Shown: positions 29,588 through 39,353, counted from the stretch's first letter. The stretch: 64,000 bases of DNA from Pseudescherichia sp031987975 (GCF_031987975.1 NZ_DALZYX010000001.1:186001-250000); one strand, 5' to 3'. Translations and numbers: made by a program. The notes: generated by a model not told the origin, from the letters alone.

Positions 29588-29770
29588 CTATTTTCGCTCG
29601 TCCAGCAAGGCCTCTACCTCTTTGTCCGCCTTGATATTAATGTCGTGCTCAATCTTCACGTTCATATTGATGGTGATCGGCTCCTTTGGGGCGGCTACTT
29701 CGATGCGCGGTGTGCAGCCACTTAACAACAGCAGCAGTAGCAGGTCACAAGAGACTTTTAGGATCCTCAT
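29588..29770 (-). CDS. ynbE: YnbE lipoprotein
   Basis: 60 residues. Lipobox LSGC (Cys19), then TPRIEVAAPKEPITINMNVKIEH, almost identical to E. coli YnbE. It is an outer-membrane lipoprotein that works with YdbH as an intermembrane bridge for phospholipid movement to the outer membrane. The start overlaps the ydbH stop by 4 bp. In E. coli ydbL follows directly, but here the transcript ends at a hairpin and a convergent hydrolase gene. Confidence 0.93.
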   Translation of the reverse strand: MRILKVSCDLLLLLLLSGCTPRIEVAAPKEPITINMNVKIEHDINIKADKEVEALLDERK

Positions 29771-32403
29771 TCTTTTTCCTTACATCCTCGATCGGATGAA
29801 CAGCCCGGCAGCGCCGCATGCTGTTCAAGCCATGTCTCTACGTTGTCGCCGTAGCGCAGGCTGCGCCACAGGGTGAAGACGTTTTCTTCATGATGGTAGT
29901 TGAGATCCACTGTGTTGCGCTTCCCTTCGACGTAGCTGGTACCGTGCAGCGTTGCCTGAAGCGTCAGCTCACCTTGGTTGTCGAGATTGAGCGTAGTCCA
30001 CGATCGCGAGATCTCCATATAGCGCAGCCAGTTGATAGCTGCCCCCGCCGCGATATTCTTCTTCGCCAGCGCGTCGGCGGTATCATTATCAAGACGCAGC
30101 GTCAGCGCGGCAGGACTGTTGAGCCAGCCATCCTTAATCAGCCACTTCTCATGCTCAAGCCAGAGCGGCAGCGCGCCATTGATCGGCCCGGAGAGCGCAA
30201 TCTGCTTCGGATGCAGGGCGGTAATCAGCTCGCTTGAGGAGATATGTTGCAGGCGCAGCAGCGCAGCATCGTGCTGGGGCATCCGCAACTGCTGCATGGT
30301 CACTTTCCCACCCAGCAGATCGACGCTCACGTCGCTGAGCAGCAGCGGGTTATCCTCGCGCCATGGGTATGCCCCTTGCAGATCGGCGGTAAAATTGCGC
30401 GCCGTCACCTGGTTGGTAATCTCAGCAATGCGCAGCGACACCGGTCCGCGCGTGCCAAACTGCCAGCCCGCCTCGCTAAAGCGGAAAGGTAAGATAAAAT
30501 CAACGCCGTTAAATTTATTATCGGGCAGCCAGGCGCTACCCTGACGGATCACCCCGTGACCACCGGCTTCAAATCCCTGCTCCGCCGCGGCGGAGAAGGC
30601 GACCTGGGCATAAAGCTCGCCGTCGCGCAGATCCATCTTCCAGTCGGGCGGCACCAGCGGTTGAAAAACGCTTAGCGGCTGACGAGGCCACCAGGCTAGC
30701 CCCCGCAGGCGCTCCCCGTCCCAGCGTCCGTTGACCCGTACCGGTCCGATCGCCGCCGCATGGAGGTCGCCCTTGAACTGAAACAGGGTCGGATCGCTGC
30801 CCTCGACGCTGAACTTAAGCGTTGAGCGCGGTAAAGCTCCGCCGCCGTTGATAGAGGTCTCCTGCGCGTCCAGCGCCAGCGCACCGCTGAAGTATGGATG
30901 CTGCGGATCGCGCGACCAGCGAATAGGCGCGTCAAGCACCAGCCGGGGCTGGCGAACCTGCACACTGCCATACTGTAACTTATCGAAACCGGTAGAGAGA
31001 TCCGTCAGGACGATCTCACTGTCATGCCACTCGCCCCGGCCTTTAACATCCCATCGCGCCTGCATGGGAGTAAAGTTGCCGTCGCCCCAGTAGGCCCACT
31101 GCCATAGCCCGTTATCCGGCAGAAAATTCTGCGCGCGGCCGTCGAGGTGCAGGACAAAATCTCCTAGCTGCGCCTCATGCGCCCGTAAAATAGCCTGTAG
31201 CCGCCCATCAATCCCCTGACGGGTTAGCGTGACGCCGGCCAGCGGCCAGCGCACCTCATCGATATTCAGGGAGTCAATCACCCGCCCTCGGGAGCGCAGC
31301 AGCGCGCCGGGAGAGAAGCGCAGCTGCGGCTCGGCCAGCGAACCGGTTAGCTGAGCAGGCAGCACGGCATAGAAGATGAGATCCCCCTGCTTCGCCTCGC
31401 CGGTGAGCTGGAGCGGCATCGCGCTCTCCTGCATACTCAAACGCCCTGGCCCAAAGCTCAGCACCGCATTGCCTCTGCCAGCCTGCCCCTGGGTTAGCAC
31501 GTTCAGCCGACCGCTAATTTCACTCTTCTCCAGACCCTGCTGCCAGTTTTTCACCCTCAGGCCAACGCGCCCGCTTAGCGGAACGCCTGCCTGATACGGC
31601 CACTGCCAGCGGCCATCGCTAATCGTCAGCTGCTGTCGGGTCACCTGCCACGGCAGATCCAGCAGCGGATCGGGGTTGTCCCGGGCCATGACAATCAGCT
31701 GACCGGCGTTATCGCGCCACTCCAGCTCGGCATCGACGCCAGATGGTACCTGCGGCAGGCTGAGCGTCGCGGTGGCCCGCCCATTAACGGGTGCACCTGC
31801 AGGCAGGCGTGGCAGGGTAAACTCTCCCGACAGCGCGATGGGCGGCTGACCGTCGAGCAGAGAGAGCGCCAGCTCGTTGAGCGTGAGTGCCTGCCCGCGC
31901 AGGGTGGCATCAAGCGTAAGTCGATCGCCACGATAGCGCAGCTGCTGAACCTTTGGGGTTAACGAGAGGGAGAGCGCCCCCTGCCACGCCTGAAAAGGTG
32001 ACACTGTCACTCTATCAACGTTAACCCATGCATAGGGCAGCATAGCTTGCCATTCGGCCAGGGTACGCGGCGCGGCGATTGAGGGTTCAGTTTGCGGGAG
32101 CTTTTCCAGGCAGGTTTGATTGAGATCGACGGCATCGATTGTTAACTGCCAGCGGCTGGGGTGGGTAATCTCTGCGTTCTGGATCCACGCCAGCGGGCAA
32201 TCGCCCACCAGATAACGCAGATCGGGGATTTGCAGCGCGTGCCGGGTCAGGCGCGGGCTGGCCTCCAGCATGATACGGGTACCTGCGGGTAGCCAGATAC
32301 CCGCAAGCCCCGGCAGCCACTGGGCGACCGTAAGCAGCAGCGTCAGCGGCAGCAGTATCAACAGCAGAAGAAGCGCAATGGCGGCTTTGTATTTACCCTT
32401 CAT
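29767..32403 (-). CDS. ydbH: AsmA-like intermembrane lipid-transport protein YdbH
   Basis: 878 residues from ATG 32403 (E. coli 879); an in-frame TTG two codons upstream is an alternative because no strong ribosome site is visible. N-terminal transmembrane helix (YKAAIALLLLLILLPLTLLL), then a very long periplasmic beta-groove (AsmA-like fold) and the C-terminal DVSVDLLGGKV and LNYHHEENVFTLWRSLRYGD region. It is partly redundant with TamB and YhdP in moving phospholipids to the outer membrane. Coupled to ynbE. Confidence 0.94.
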   Translation of the reverse strand: MKGKYKAAIALLLLLILLPLTLLLTVAQWLPGLAGIWLPAGTRIMLEASPRLTRHALQIPDLRYLVGDCPLAWIQNAEITHPSRWQLTIDAVDLNQTCLEKLPQTEPSIAAPRTLAEWQAMLPYAWVNVDRVTVSPFQAWQGALSLSLTPKVQQLRYRGDRLTLDATLRGQALTLNELALSLLDGQPPIALSGEFTLPRLPAGAPVNGRATATLSLPQVPSGVDAELEWRDNAGQLIVMARDNPDPLLDLPWQVTRQQLTISDGRWQWPYQAGVPLSGRVGLRVKNWQQGLEKSEISGRLNVLTQGQAGRGNAVLSFGPGRLSMQESAMPLQLTGEAKQGDLIFYAVLPAQLTGSLAEPQLRFSPGALLRSRGRVIDSLNIDEVRWPLAGVTLTRQGIDGRLQAILRAHEAQLGDFVLHLDGRAQNFLPDNGLWQWAYWGDGNFTPMQARWDVKGRGEWHDSEIVLTDLSTGFDKLQYGSVQVRQPRLVLDAPIRWSRDPQHPYFSGALALDAQETSINGGGALPRSTLKFSVEGSDPTLFQFKGDLHAAAIGPVRVNGRWDGERLRGLAWWPRQPLSVFQPLVPPDWKMDLRDGELYAQVAFSAAAEQGFEAGGHGVIRQGSAWLPDNKFNGVDFILPFRFSEAGWQFGTRGPVSLRIAEITNQVTARNFTADLQGAYPWREDNPLLLSDVSVDLLGGKVTMQQLRMPQHDAALLRLQHISSSELITALHPKQIALSGPINGALPLWLEHEKWLIKDGWLNSPAALTLRLDNDTADALAKKNIAAGAAINWLRYMEISRSWTTLNLDNQGELTLQATLHGTSYVEGKRNTVDLNYHHEENVFTLWRSLRYGDNVETWLEQHAALPGCSSDRGCKEKE

Positions 32404-32492
32404 GGGCAAGTCAGCGTCCCGAAAAGTAACCCAAACTGCCGCCATTGTGCCACGTTAAGCTGTTGATTACATACTATCAGCAGCCCTTACTT

Positions 32493-33143
32493 TTAGTGAT
32501 GCAGCATCTCGTCGACTACCTGCTCCTTGCTGAGCTGATACGGATAGTAGGTCGGCCAGTTGTCCATCTCCTTCAGCAGCGCCTCCTGCGAGGTATTGCC
32601 CATAAAGATATGGAAGTGCGCCGACTTGCGTGGGGCAATGGTGTGATCGCTGAACTGGACGAACTTCGGCGCGCTGCTGCTGGCATCTTTACACTCAAAC
32701 AGATAGCGCACGCCTTTTTTACCGGAGGCGTAGGTGAGAATTTTATAGCCCGCAGATTCGTACTTACAGCTGCTTACCTTGTCGCCGGTATGAAACTCCA
32801 TCACGCCGTTCTCAATGCCCAGCGTATCGACATCGGTGATATACCCCTTGCGGTAGTACTCTTTGATCTCATCAGCGGTTTTACCTTTCTCTTTCTCAGC
32901 CTTCTTTTTGAAAACCGGGTCAAGATCGCCGCTCAGCAGGTAGGGATAGATGGACTGCCACATGCCGTCCCAGTCGCTCAGCTCGCGCGCTTTAACGTCC
33001 TTATCATCGAACTCGCCCTCGGCGGCTTTTTGCTCCAGCGCCGTCAGCGGTTTGCCGTGCGAATGGTGACCGTGCGCCAGCGCCTGTCCCCCCATTAATA
33101 ACGTTCCCAGAGCGACTGCAAGTTTTCCAAAATGGTTAGCCAA
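32493..33143 (-). CDS. zinT: Periplasmic zinc-binding protein ZinT
   Basis: 216 residues, identical in length to E. coli ZinT when started at TTG 33143. GAGGG lies 7 nt upstream, and the result MANHFGKLAVALG lines up without gaps with E. coli MAIRLYKLAVALG. A signal peptide ending QALA is followed by HGHHSHGK, and the lipocalin-like domain has HFHIFMGN and the DWDGMWQSIYPYL motif. It captures zinc (and cadmium) in the periplasm and cooperates with ZnuA. Placed between ydbH and ldhA, unlike E. coli. Confidence 0.95.
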   Translation of the reverse strand: MANHFGKLAVALGTLLMGGQALAHGHHSHGKPLTALEQKAAEGEFDDKDVKARELSDWDGMWQSIYPYLLSGDLDPVFKKKAEKEKGKTADEIKEYYRKGYITDVDTLGIENGVMEFHTGDKVSSCKYESAGYKILTYASGKKGVRYLFECKDASSSAPKFVQFSDHTIAPRKSAHFHIFMGNTSQEALLKEMDNWPTYYPYQLSKEQVVDEMLHH

Positions 33144-33175
33144 AATTATACCCTCAATCCATGTCAAGAATTGAG

Positions 33176-33192
33176 ATGTTATATTATAACAT
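33176..33192. promoter_or_regulatory. Zur box controlling zinT
   Basis: ATGTTATATTATAACAT has perfect 8-bp arms and a central T. It matches the core of the enterobacterial Zur consensus (TGTTATA-TATAACA). It lies 33 bp upstream of the zinT TTG and 75 bp before ldhA, so zinc repression of zinT is expected and an effect on ldhA is possible. Confidence 0.9.
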
Positions 33193-33266
33193 AAAGGACA
33201 TCAATTCTTATGTTAAGAAGTATTGTAAATGGCTATAATTACTCCTAAATCACTGGAGAACAGCCT

Positions 33267-34256
33267 ATGAAACTCGCTGTATATAGCACCAAGCAGTACG
33301 ATAAAAAGTACCTGCAACAGGTTAACGAGAGCTATCAATACGATCTTGAATACTTCGACTTCCTGCTCACGGAAAAAACGGCGAAAACGGCCCACGGCTG
33401 TGACGGGGTGTGCATCTTTGTTAACGATGACGGCAGCCGACCTGTACTGGAAGAGTTAAAGAAGCAAGGCGTAAAGTTTATCGCCCTGCGCTGCGCTGGC
33501 TTTAACAACGTCGATCTCGACGCGGCAAAAGAGCTGGGGCTGCGCGTGGTTCGCGTCCCGGCCTACTCCCCGGAGGCAGTAGCTGAACATGCGGTGGGCA
33601 TGATGATGACCCTTAACCGCCGTATTCACCGCGCCTATCAGCGTACCCGCGACGCTAACTTTTCGCTGGAGGGCCTGACCGGCTTCACCATGCACGGCAA
33701 AACCGCAGGCGTTATCGGCACCGGGAAAATCGGCATTGCCGCCCTGCGGATCCTGAAAGGCTTCGGTATGCGCCTGCTGGCGTCCGATCCCTACCCGAGC
33801 GCGGCGGCGCTGGAGTTAGGCGTCGAGTATGTCGATCTGCCGACGCTGTTTGCCAACGCCGACGTAATTACCCTGCACTGCCCGCTGATGGAAGATAATT
33901 ACCATTTGCTTAATCGCAACTCTTTTGCGCAGATGAAGGATGGGGTAATGATCATCAATACCAGCCGCGGCGGGCTGATCGACTCGCAGGCGGCCATTGA
34001 AGCGCTGAAGACGCAGAAAATTGGTGCGCTGGGTATGGATGTGTATGAGAACGAGCGCGATCTCTTCTTTGAAGATAAGTCGAACGACGTGATCCAGGAT
34101 GATATCTTCCGCCGCCTCTCCGCCTGCCATAACGTACTGTTTACTGGCCATCAGGCATTTTTAACCGCCGAGGCGCTGATCAGCATCTCGGAAACGACCC
34201 TGGAGAACCTGCGTCAGCTGGAAAACGACGGCCAATGCCCTAACGCCCTGGTCTAA
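33267..34256 (+). CDS. ldhA: D-lactate dehydrogenase, fermentative
   Basis: 329 residues as in E. coli. Nucleotide-binding GTGKIG (151-156) and catalytic Arg234 (TSRGG), Glu263 (YENERD) and His295 (FTGHQ) of the D-2-hydroxyacid dehydrogenase family. It reduces pyruvate to D-lactate with NADH in the cytosol under fermentative conditions. Ribosome site GGAG. Followed by a strong terminator. Divergent from zinT. Confidence 0.97.
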   Translation: MKLAVYSTKQYDKKYLQQVNESYQYDLEYFDFLLTEKTAKTAHGCDGVCIFVNDDGSRPVLEELKKQGVKFIALRCAGFNNVDLDAAKELGLRVVRVPAYSPEAVAEHAVGMMMTLNRRIHRAYQRTRDANFSLEGLTGFTMHGKTAGVIGTGKIGIAALRILKGFGMRLLASDPYPSAAALELGVEYVDLPTLFANADVITLHCPLMEDNYHLLNRNSFAQMKDGVMIINTSRGGLIDSQAAIEALKTQKIGALGMDVYENERDLFFEDKSNDVIQDDIFRRLSACHNVLFTGHQAFLTAEALISISETTLENLRQLENDGQCPNALV

Positions 34257-34271
34257 CCAGGTAATAAGTGC

Positions 34272-34293
34272 CTCCCTCCGTTAACGGAGGGAG
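34272..34293 (+). terminator. Terminator of ldhA
   Basis: Perfect 9-bp arms CTCCCTCCG and CGGAGGGAG around TTAA, then TTTCAG, 15 bp after the ldhA stop. Confidence 0.85.
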
Positions 34294-34371
34294 TTTCAGA
34301 CTATCCCGCAAGACATCCCCCACCATACTGATAAAATAGAATTTACCATGGAAAATGTTCAGGGAATCGTG

Positions 34372-34794
34372 ATGAAAAAAGTGATTGCATTAACTGCGCT
34401 ATGCGTTTTGCTGGCAGGCTGCGCCCGTGACGGAAAGGTCTCTGTGATCAGCGAGCAGCTTATCGGCCACCGCTTCGTGCTGGAAAATGTTAACGGCACG
34501 GCGGTCGCATCAGGAGAAAATCCACCTGAGCTGCGCTTCGGGGAGAAAATGGCGATCTCTGGCAGCATGTGCAACCGCTTCTCCGGTCAGGCAAAGCTCT
34601 CCGGCGGTGAGTTGACGGCCAAAGAGCTGATAATGACCCGTATGGCCTGTGCCGATCCGCAGCGCAACGAACTGGATACTATTATTGGCAGCGTGCTCCG
34701 CGAAGGCGCGCAGGTTGATCTTACCGATAGCCAGCTGACGTTAACAACCGCCGATCAGACCCTGATTTACAAGCTGGCTGATGCGGGGCAGTAA
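34372..34794 (+). CDS. hslJ: Heat-shock lipoprotein HslJ (META domain)
   Basis: 140 residues from ATG 34372, the E. coli length. Lipobox LAGC (Cys17), then the META domain: LIGHRFVLENVNGT, ISGSMCNRFSGQAKLSGGEL and TRMACADPQRNELD. Linked to novobiocin resistance and heat shock in E. coli. Its stop abuts the stop of the convergent ydbJ. Confidence 0.95.
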   Translation: MKKVIALTALCVLLAGCARDGKVSVISEQLIGHRFVLENVNGTAVASGENPPELRFGEKMAISGSMCNRFSGQAKLSGGELTAKELIMTRMACADPQRNELDTIIGSVLREGAQVDLTDSQLTLTTADQTLIYKLADAGQ

Positions 34795-35061
34795 TCAGTA
34801 GCTGCCGCAGGTGCCTGTGGCAAGAGATTGCTCGCTACAGCGTTTACCGTTAGGCAGCGCACACATGCCCGTGGCGGAGCCATCCAGCTGGCGGGCAATT
34901 GAGAGCGAACCACCAATCATGGCGCAGTTAGCCTGACCCGTACTGGACATGGCAGCCTTTAGACCTGGCGCGACGTGTGCTGCCGTGGCCTGCTGTACAG
35001 GCTCGCTGCTACATGCCGAAAGTAACCATACGGCACACCCTACCCATAACGCTGTACGCAT
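34795..35061 (-). CDS. ydbJ: DUF333 lipoprotein YdbJ
   Basis: 88 residues. Lipobox LSAC (Cys17), then the DUF333 hemolysin-like segment: ANCAMIGGSLSIARQLDGSATGMCALPNGKRC with conserved Cys. Function unknown. It directly adjoins hslJ tail to tail. Confidence 0.92.
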   Translation of the reverse strand: MRTALWVGCAVWLLSACSSEPVQQATAAHVAPGLKAAMSSTGQANCAMIGGSLSIARQLDGSATGMCALPNGKRCSEQSLATGTCGSY

Positions 35062-35821
35062 TTCTTCTCCCCCTCTGAGTTAGCAAAACTTATGCATAAT
35101 AGGCAGCGTAGCGCCTGACGTCGAGAGGAGGATGCGGGTTTTCTGTCCGGCATAGCGTTTTTTACAATGCTGGCGCTATGCCACAGGTTTTATGAAGCGG
35201 TTTACGCCGGAGTGCGTAAATCCAGCGCTACATGGGCAGCGGAGAGAGGTGCTGAGACGTTATCCAGAATGACCATGGATGATTTACAAAAAATACATTT
35301 TGCGCCGAAGGGATTAGCTTCGCTAACGTCAAAATGTGAGGTTCTGTACTGTGACCCATGACAACATGGGCATCGGAAATGAATGTGATTAGTAATAATA
35401 GTGTCCTTTTTTCATAATTATGCTCAACGAGAGCTGGCCGTTTGGGCCTGCCTTAACCCGCTGATTCCCATTAAAAGTATAGCGGTAGTTATCGTATTCG
35501 CAGAGAAAGATGCAGAGAAAGTTACAGGCTGAATAAATTTTTTATCAGCGGGGAAAACATCTACAGGGAAATATCAGAAGATACAAACAGTGAGAGGGTT
35601 TCGTAGAGTACAAAGATAGTTTCAGTGCTACATCGTTAGGCTATTAACGCATGATTATCCGCACAGTGCAAGGGGTAAATTGAAATAGTTTTGCAGTGCT
35701 ACGTACGGGAAAATGGTGCCCGACATTTTGCGATATCTTCACTTTCAGATCAAAAACCGCTCCTGGACGGCTGTCTATACTGGAGTGAGAGAGTGAACAT
35801 TTACGCAATGAGAGCAAACTT
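35062..35821. other. 760-bp intergenic region upstream of nifJ
   Basis: No gene can be supported. It carries an inverted repeat with perfect 9-bp arms, GGCATAGCG (35149-35157) and CGCTATGCC (35174-35182), and CCCATG/CATGGG around ACAA (35355-35371). A CATTTTG/CAAAATG pair surrounds a smaller hairpin near 35298-35339. A -10-like TATACT at 35776-35781 lacks a good -35, consistent with an activator-dependent nifJ promoter. The 64-codon frame at 35167 has no ribosome site. Confidence 0.5.
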
Positions 35822-38800
35822 ATGATCACAGTTGATGGTAATGGCGCGGTCGCCTCGGTGGCGTTCCGGACCAGCGAAGTTATCGCCATATACCCAATTA
35901 CTCCCAGCTCGACGATGGCCGAGCAGGCAGATGCCTGGGCCGGCAACGGGCTGAAGAACGTGTGGGGCGATACGCCTCGGGTGGTAGAGATGCAGTCCGA
36001 AGCCGGGGCGATTGCCGCCGTACACGGCGCGTTGCAGACGGGGGCGCTTTCGACCTCCTTTACGTCGTCACAGGGTCTGCTGCTGATGATCCCGACCCTC
36101 TACAAGCTGGCGGGTCAGCTGACGCCCTTTGTCCTGCACGTTGCTGCCCGCACCGTTGCCACCCATGCGCTCTCTATCTTTGGCGATCACTCCGACGTAA
36201 TGGCCGTGCGCCAGACCGGCTGCGCTATGCTCTGCGCAGGCAGCGTTCAGGAGGCGCAGGATTTCGCGTTGATCTCTCACGTTGCCACCCTGAAGAGCCG
36301 GGTGCCCTTTATTCACTTCTTTGACGGCTTCCGCACCTCTCACGAGATCAACAAAATCGTGCCGCTGGCTGATGAGACCATCCGCAGCATGCTGCCCGCC
36401 GATGAGATCGCGGCCCATCGTGCTCGCGCTCTGAACCCGGAGCATCCGGTAATTCGCGGGACCTCTGCCAACCCGGACACCTACTTCCAGTCTCGCGAAG
36501 CGACCAATCCATGGTACAACGCGGTTTACGACCACGTTGAACAGGCGATGGACGACTTTGCCAAAGCCACTGGCCGTCGCTATCAGCCGTTTGAGTACTA
36601 CGGCCACCCGCAGGCGGAACGGGTGATTGTGATTATGGGTTCGGCAATCGGCACCTGCGAAGAGGTGGTTGATGAGCTGCTGACCCGCAATGAGAAGATC
36701 GGTGTGCTGAAGGTGCGCCTCTATCGCCCCTTCTCGGCACAGCATCTGCTGGCCGCGCTGCCGCAAAGCGCCCAGCGTATTGCCGTGCTGGATCGCACCA
36801 AAGAGCCAGGGGCACAGGCGGAGCCGCTCTATCTGGATATCATGACCGCGCTGGCAGAGTCCTTTAACCAGGGCGAGCGCGACACATTGCCGCGGGTGAT
36901 CGGCGGGCGTTACGGCCTCTCTTCAAAAGAGTTTGGCCCGGAGTGCGTGCTGGCTATCTTTAACGAGCTGCGGGCGGACAAGCCCAGGCCGCGCTTTACC
37001 GTCGGCATTTATGATGATGTCACCAACCTCTCCCTGCCGCTGCCGGAGAATACCCTGCCCTCAGGCGCTAAGCTTGAGGCGCTGTTCTACGGGCTTGGCA
37101 GCGACGGCAGCGTCTCGGCGACCAAAAACAATATCAAAATTATCGGTAATGCCACGCCATGGTATGCCCAGGGCTATTTCGTCTACGACTCAAAAAAAGC
37201 CGGTGGCCTGACGGTCTCCCATCTGCGGGTCAGCGAGCAGCCGATTCGCTCCGCCTATCTGATCTCGCAGGCGGATTTTGTTGGCTGCCACCAGCTACAG
37301 TTTATCGATAAGTACCAGATGGCCGAACGCCTGAAACCCGGTGGTATCTTCCTGCTCAATACGCCCTACAGCGCCGATGAGGTCTGGGCGCGACTGCCGC
37401 AGGAGGTGCAGGCGGTACTGAACCAGAAGCAGGCCCGCTTCTATATTATCAACGCAGCGAAGATTGCCCGCGAGTGCGGCCTGGCAGCACGAATCAACAC
37501 CGTTATGCAGATGGCGTTTTTCCATCTGACGCAGATTTTACCTGGCGATACCGCGCTGGCGGCATTGCAGGGGGCCATTGCCAAAAGCTACAGTAGCAAA
37601 GGCCAGGAGCTGGTCGAGCGTAACTGGCAGGCGCTGGCGCTGGCCCGCGAATCGCTGTTTGAAGTGCCGCTGGAGCAGGTTAATGCCACCAGCCCGTACC
37701 GCCCGCCGGTAGTTAGCGACGCCGCACCGGACTTCGTGAAAACCGTCACCGCCGCGATGCTGGCCGGGCTGGGCGATGCGCTGCCGGTCTCCGCCCTGCC
37801 GCCGGACGGCACCTGGCCGATGGGCACCACCCGCTGGGAAAAACGCAACATTGCCGAAGCGATCCCTATCTGGAAGCCGGAGATCTGTACCCAGTGTAAC
37901 CACTGCGTCGCCGCCTGCCCGCACTCCGCCATTCGCGCAAAAGTGGTCTCCCCTGAAGCGCTGGAGAACGCCCCGGCGTCGTTGCAGTCGCTGGACGTTA
38001 AATCCCGCGACATGCGCGGTCAGAAATATGTCCTCCAGGTCGCGCCGGAGGACTGCACCGGCTGTAACCTCTGCGTAGAGGTGTGCCCGGCCAAGGATCG
38101 CCAGAACCCGGAGATCAAGGCCATCAACATGATGTCGCGCCTTGAGCACGTGGAGGAGGAGAAAGTTAACTATGACTTCTTCCTTGACCTGCCGGAGATC
38201 GATCGCAGCAAGCTGGAGCGTATCGACATTCGCACCTCGCAGCTGATTACCCCGCTGTTTGAGTACTCCGGAGCCTGCTCTGGCTGCGGTGAAACGCCTT
38301 ATATCAAGCTGCTAACCCAGCTCTACGGCGACCGGATGCTGATTGCTAACGCTACCGGTTGCTCCTCAATTTATGGCGGCAACCTGCCCTCTACCCCCTA
38401 CACCACCGATGCCAACGGGCGCGGTCCGGCGTGGGCTAACTCGCTGTTTGAGGATAACGCCGAGTTCGGGCTGGGTTTCCGCCTCACCATTGACCAGCAT
38501 CGCCAGCGGGTGATGCGTCTGCTGGAGACCTTCTCCGAGGCGATCCCGGCCGAGCTTAACGCCGCCCTGCATGCAGAGGCGACGCCGGAGGTTCGTCGGG
38601 AACAGGTTGTCGCCCTTCGCCAGCATCTGAGCGGCGTTGCGGAAGCCGAAGAGCTGCTGACGGATGCCGATGCGCTAGTGGAGAAATCTATCTGGCTGAT
38701 TGGCGGCGACGGCTGGGCCTACGACATTGGCTTTGGCGGGCTTGATCATGTCCTGAGCCTGACGGAGAACGTCAACATTCTGGTGCTGGATACCCAGTGC

Positions 38801-39346
38801 TACTCCAACACCGGCGGCCAGGCCTCAAAGGCGACGCCGCTGGGGGCGGTGACCAAGTTTGGCGAGCACGGCAAGCGCAAGGCGCGTAAGGATCTGGGCG
38901 TCAGTATGATGATGTACGGCCATGTTTACGTGGCGCAGATTTCACTTGGCGCGCAGCTTAACCAGACGGCGAAGGCGATTCAGGAGGCAGAGTCCTATCC
39001 GGGTCCGTCGTTGATTATCGCCTACAGCCCGTGCGAAGAGCACGGTTACGATCTGGCCCTCAGCCACGATCAGATGCGCCAGCTTACGGCCACCGGCTTC
39101 TGGCCGCTCTACCGCTTCGATCCGCGCCGTGCCGACGAAGGCAAGCTGCCGCTGGCGCTGGATTCCCGTCCGCCGTCAGATGCGCTGGCCGACACGCTGC
39201 TGAAAGAGCAGCGCTTCCGTCGTCTTAACGCCCAGCAGCCGGAGGTGGCAGAGCAGCTGTGGAAAGATGCCACTGCCGATCTGCAAAAACGCTATGACTT
39301 CCTGGCGCAGCTGGCCGGAAAAGCGGAAAAGAGCGAGGCGGAATAA
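35822..39346 (+). CDS. nifJ: Pyruvate:ferredoxin/flavodoxin oxidoreductase
   Basis: 1174 residues, the same length as E. coli YdbK. N-terminal pyrimidine-binding domain (MITVDGNGAVASVAFRTSEVIAIYPITPSSTMAEQAD), a gamma-type domain, and a two-cluster ferredoxin domain near 688-755 (ICTQCNHCVAACP, then DCTGCNLCVEVCP). A C-terminal TPP domain has the GDGWAYDIGFGGLDH motif near 960. A CSGCGETPY Cys pair ligates a third cluster. It converts pyruvate to acetyl-CoA with reduction of flavodoxin. In E. coli it is induced by SoxS under oxidative stress. ydbK in E. coli. Confidence 0.96.
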   Translation: MITVDGNGAVASVAFRTSEVIAIYPITPSSTMAEQADAWAGNGLKNVWGDTPRVVEMQSEAGAIAAVHGALQTGALSTSFTSSQGLLLMIPTLYKLAGQLTPFVLHVAARTVATHALSIFGDHSDVMAVRQTGCAMLCAGSVQEAQDFALISHVATLKSRVPFIHFFDGFRTSHEINKIVPLADETIRSMLPADEIAAHRARALNPEHPVIRGTSANPDTYFQSREATNPWYNAVYDHVEQAMDDFAKATGRRYQPFEYYGHPQAERVIVIMGSAIGTCEEVVDELLTRNEKIGVLKVRLYRPFSAQHLLAALPQSAQRIAVLDRTKEPGAQAEPLYLDIMTALAESFNQGERDTLPRVIGGRYGLSSKEFGPECVLAIFNELRADKPRPRFTVGIYDDVTNLSLPLPENTLPSGAKLEALFYGLGSDGSVSATKNNIKIIGNATPWYAQGYFVYDSKKAGGLTVSHLRVSEQPIRSAYLISQADFVGCHQLQFIDKYQMAERLKPGGIFLLNTPYSADEVWARLPQEVQAVLNQKQARFYIINAAKIARECGLAARINTVMQMAFFHLTQILPGDTALAALQGAIAKSYSSKGQELVERNWQALALARESLFEVPLEQVNATSPYRPPVVSDAAPDFVKTVTAAMLAGLGDALPVSALPPDGTWPMGTTRWEKRNIAEAIPIWKPEICTQCNHCVAACPHSAIRAKVVSPEALENAPASLQSLDVKSRDMRGQKYVLQVAPEDCTGCNLCVEVCPAKDRQNPEIKAINMMSRLEHVEEEKVNYDFFLDLPEIDRSKLERIDIRTSQLITPLFEYSGACSGCGETPYIKLLTQLYGDRMLIANATGCSSIYGGNLPSTPYTTDANGRGPAWANSLFEDNAEFGLGFRLTIDQHRQRVMRLLETFSEAIPAELNAALHAEATPEVRREQVVALRQHLSGVAEAEELLTDADALVEKSIWLIGGDGWAYDIGFGGLDHVLSLTENVNILVLDTQCYSNTGGQASKATPLGAVTKFGEHGKRKARKDLGVSMMMYGHVYVAQISLGAQLNQTAKAIQEAESYPGPSLIIAYSPCEEHGYDLALSHDQMRQLTATGFWPLYRFDPRRADEGKLPLALDSRPPSDALADTLLKEQRFRRLNAQQPEVAEQLWKDATADLQKRYDFLAQLAGKAEKSEAE

Positions 39347-39353
39347 GACCCTG

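Noticed and set aside
35167..35361. 64-codon plus-strand frame in the spacer before nifJ
   Set aside because: No ribosome site and it runs across two hairpins; not recognisable.
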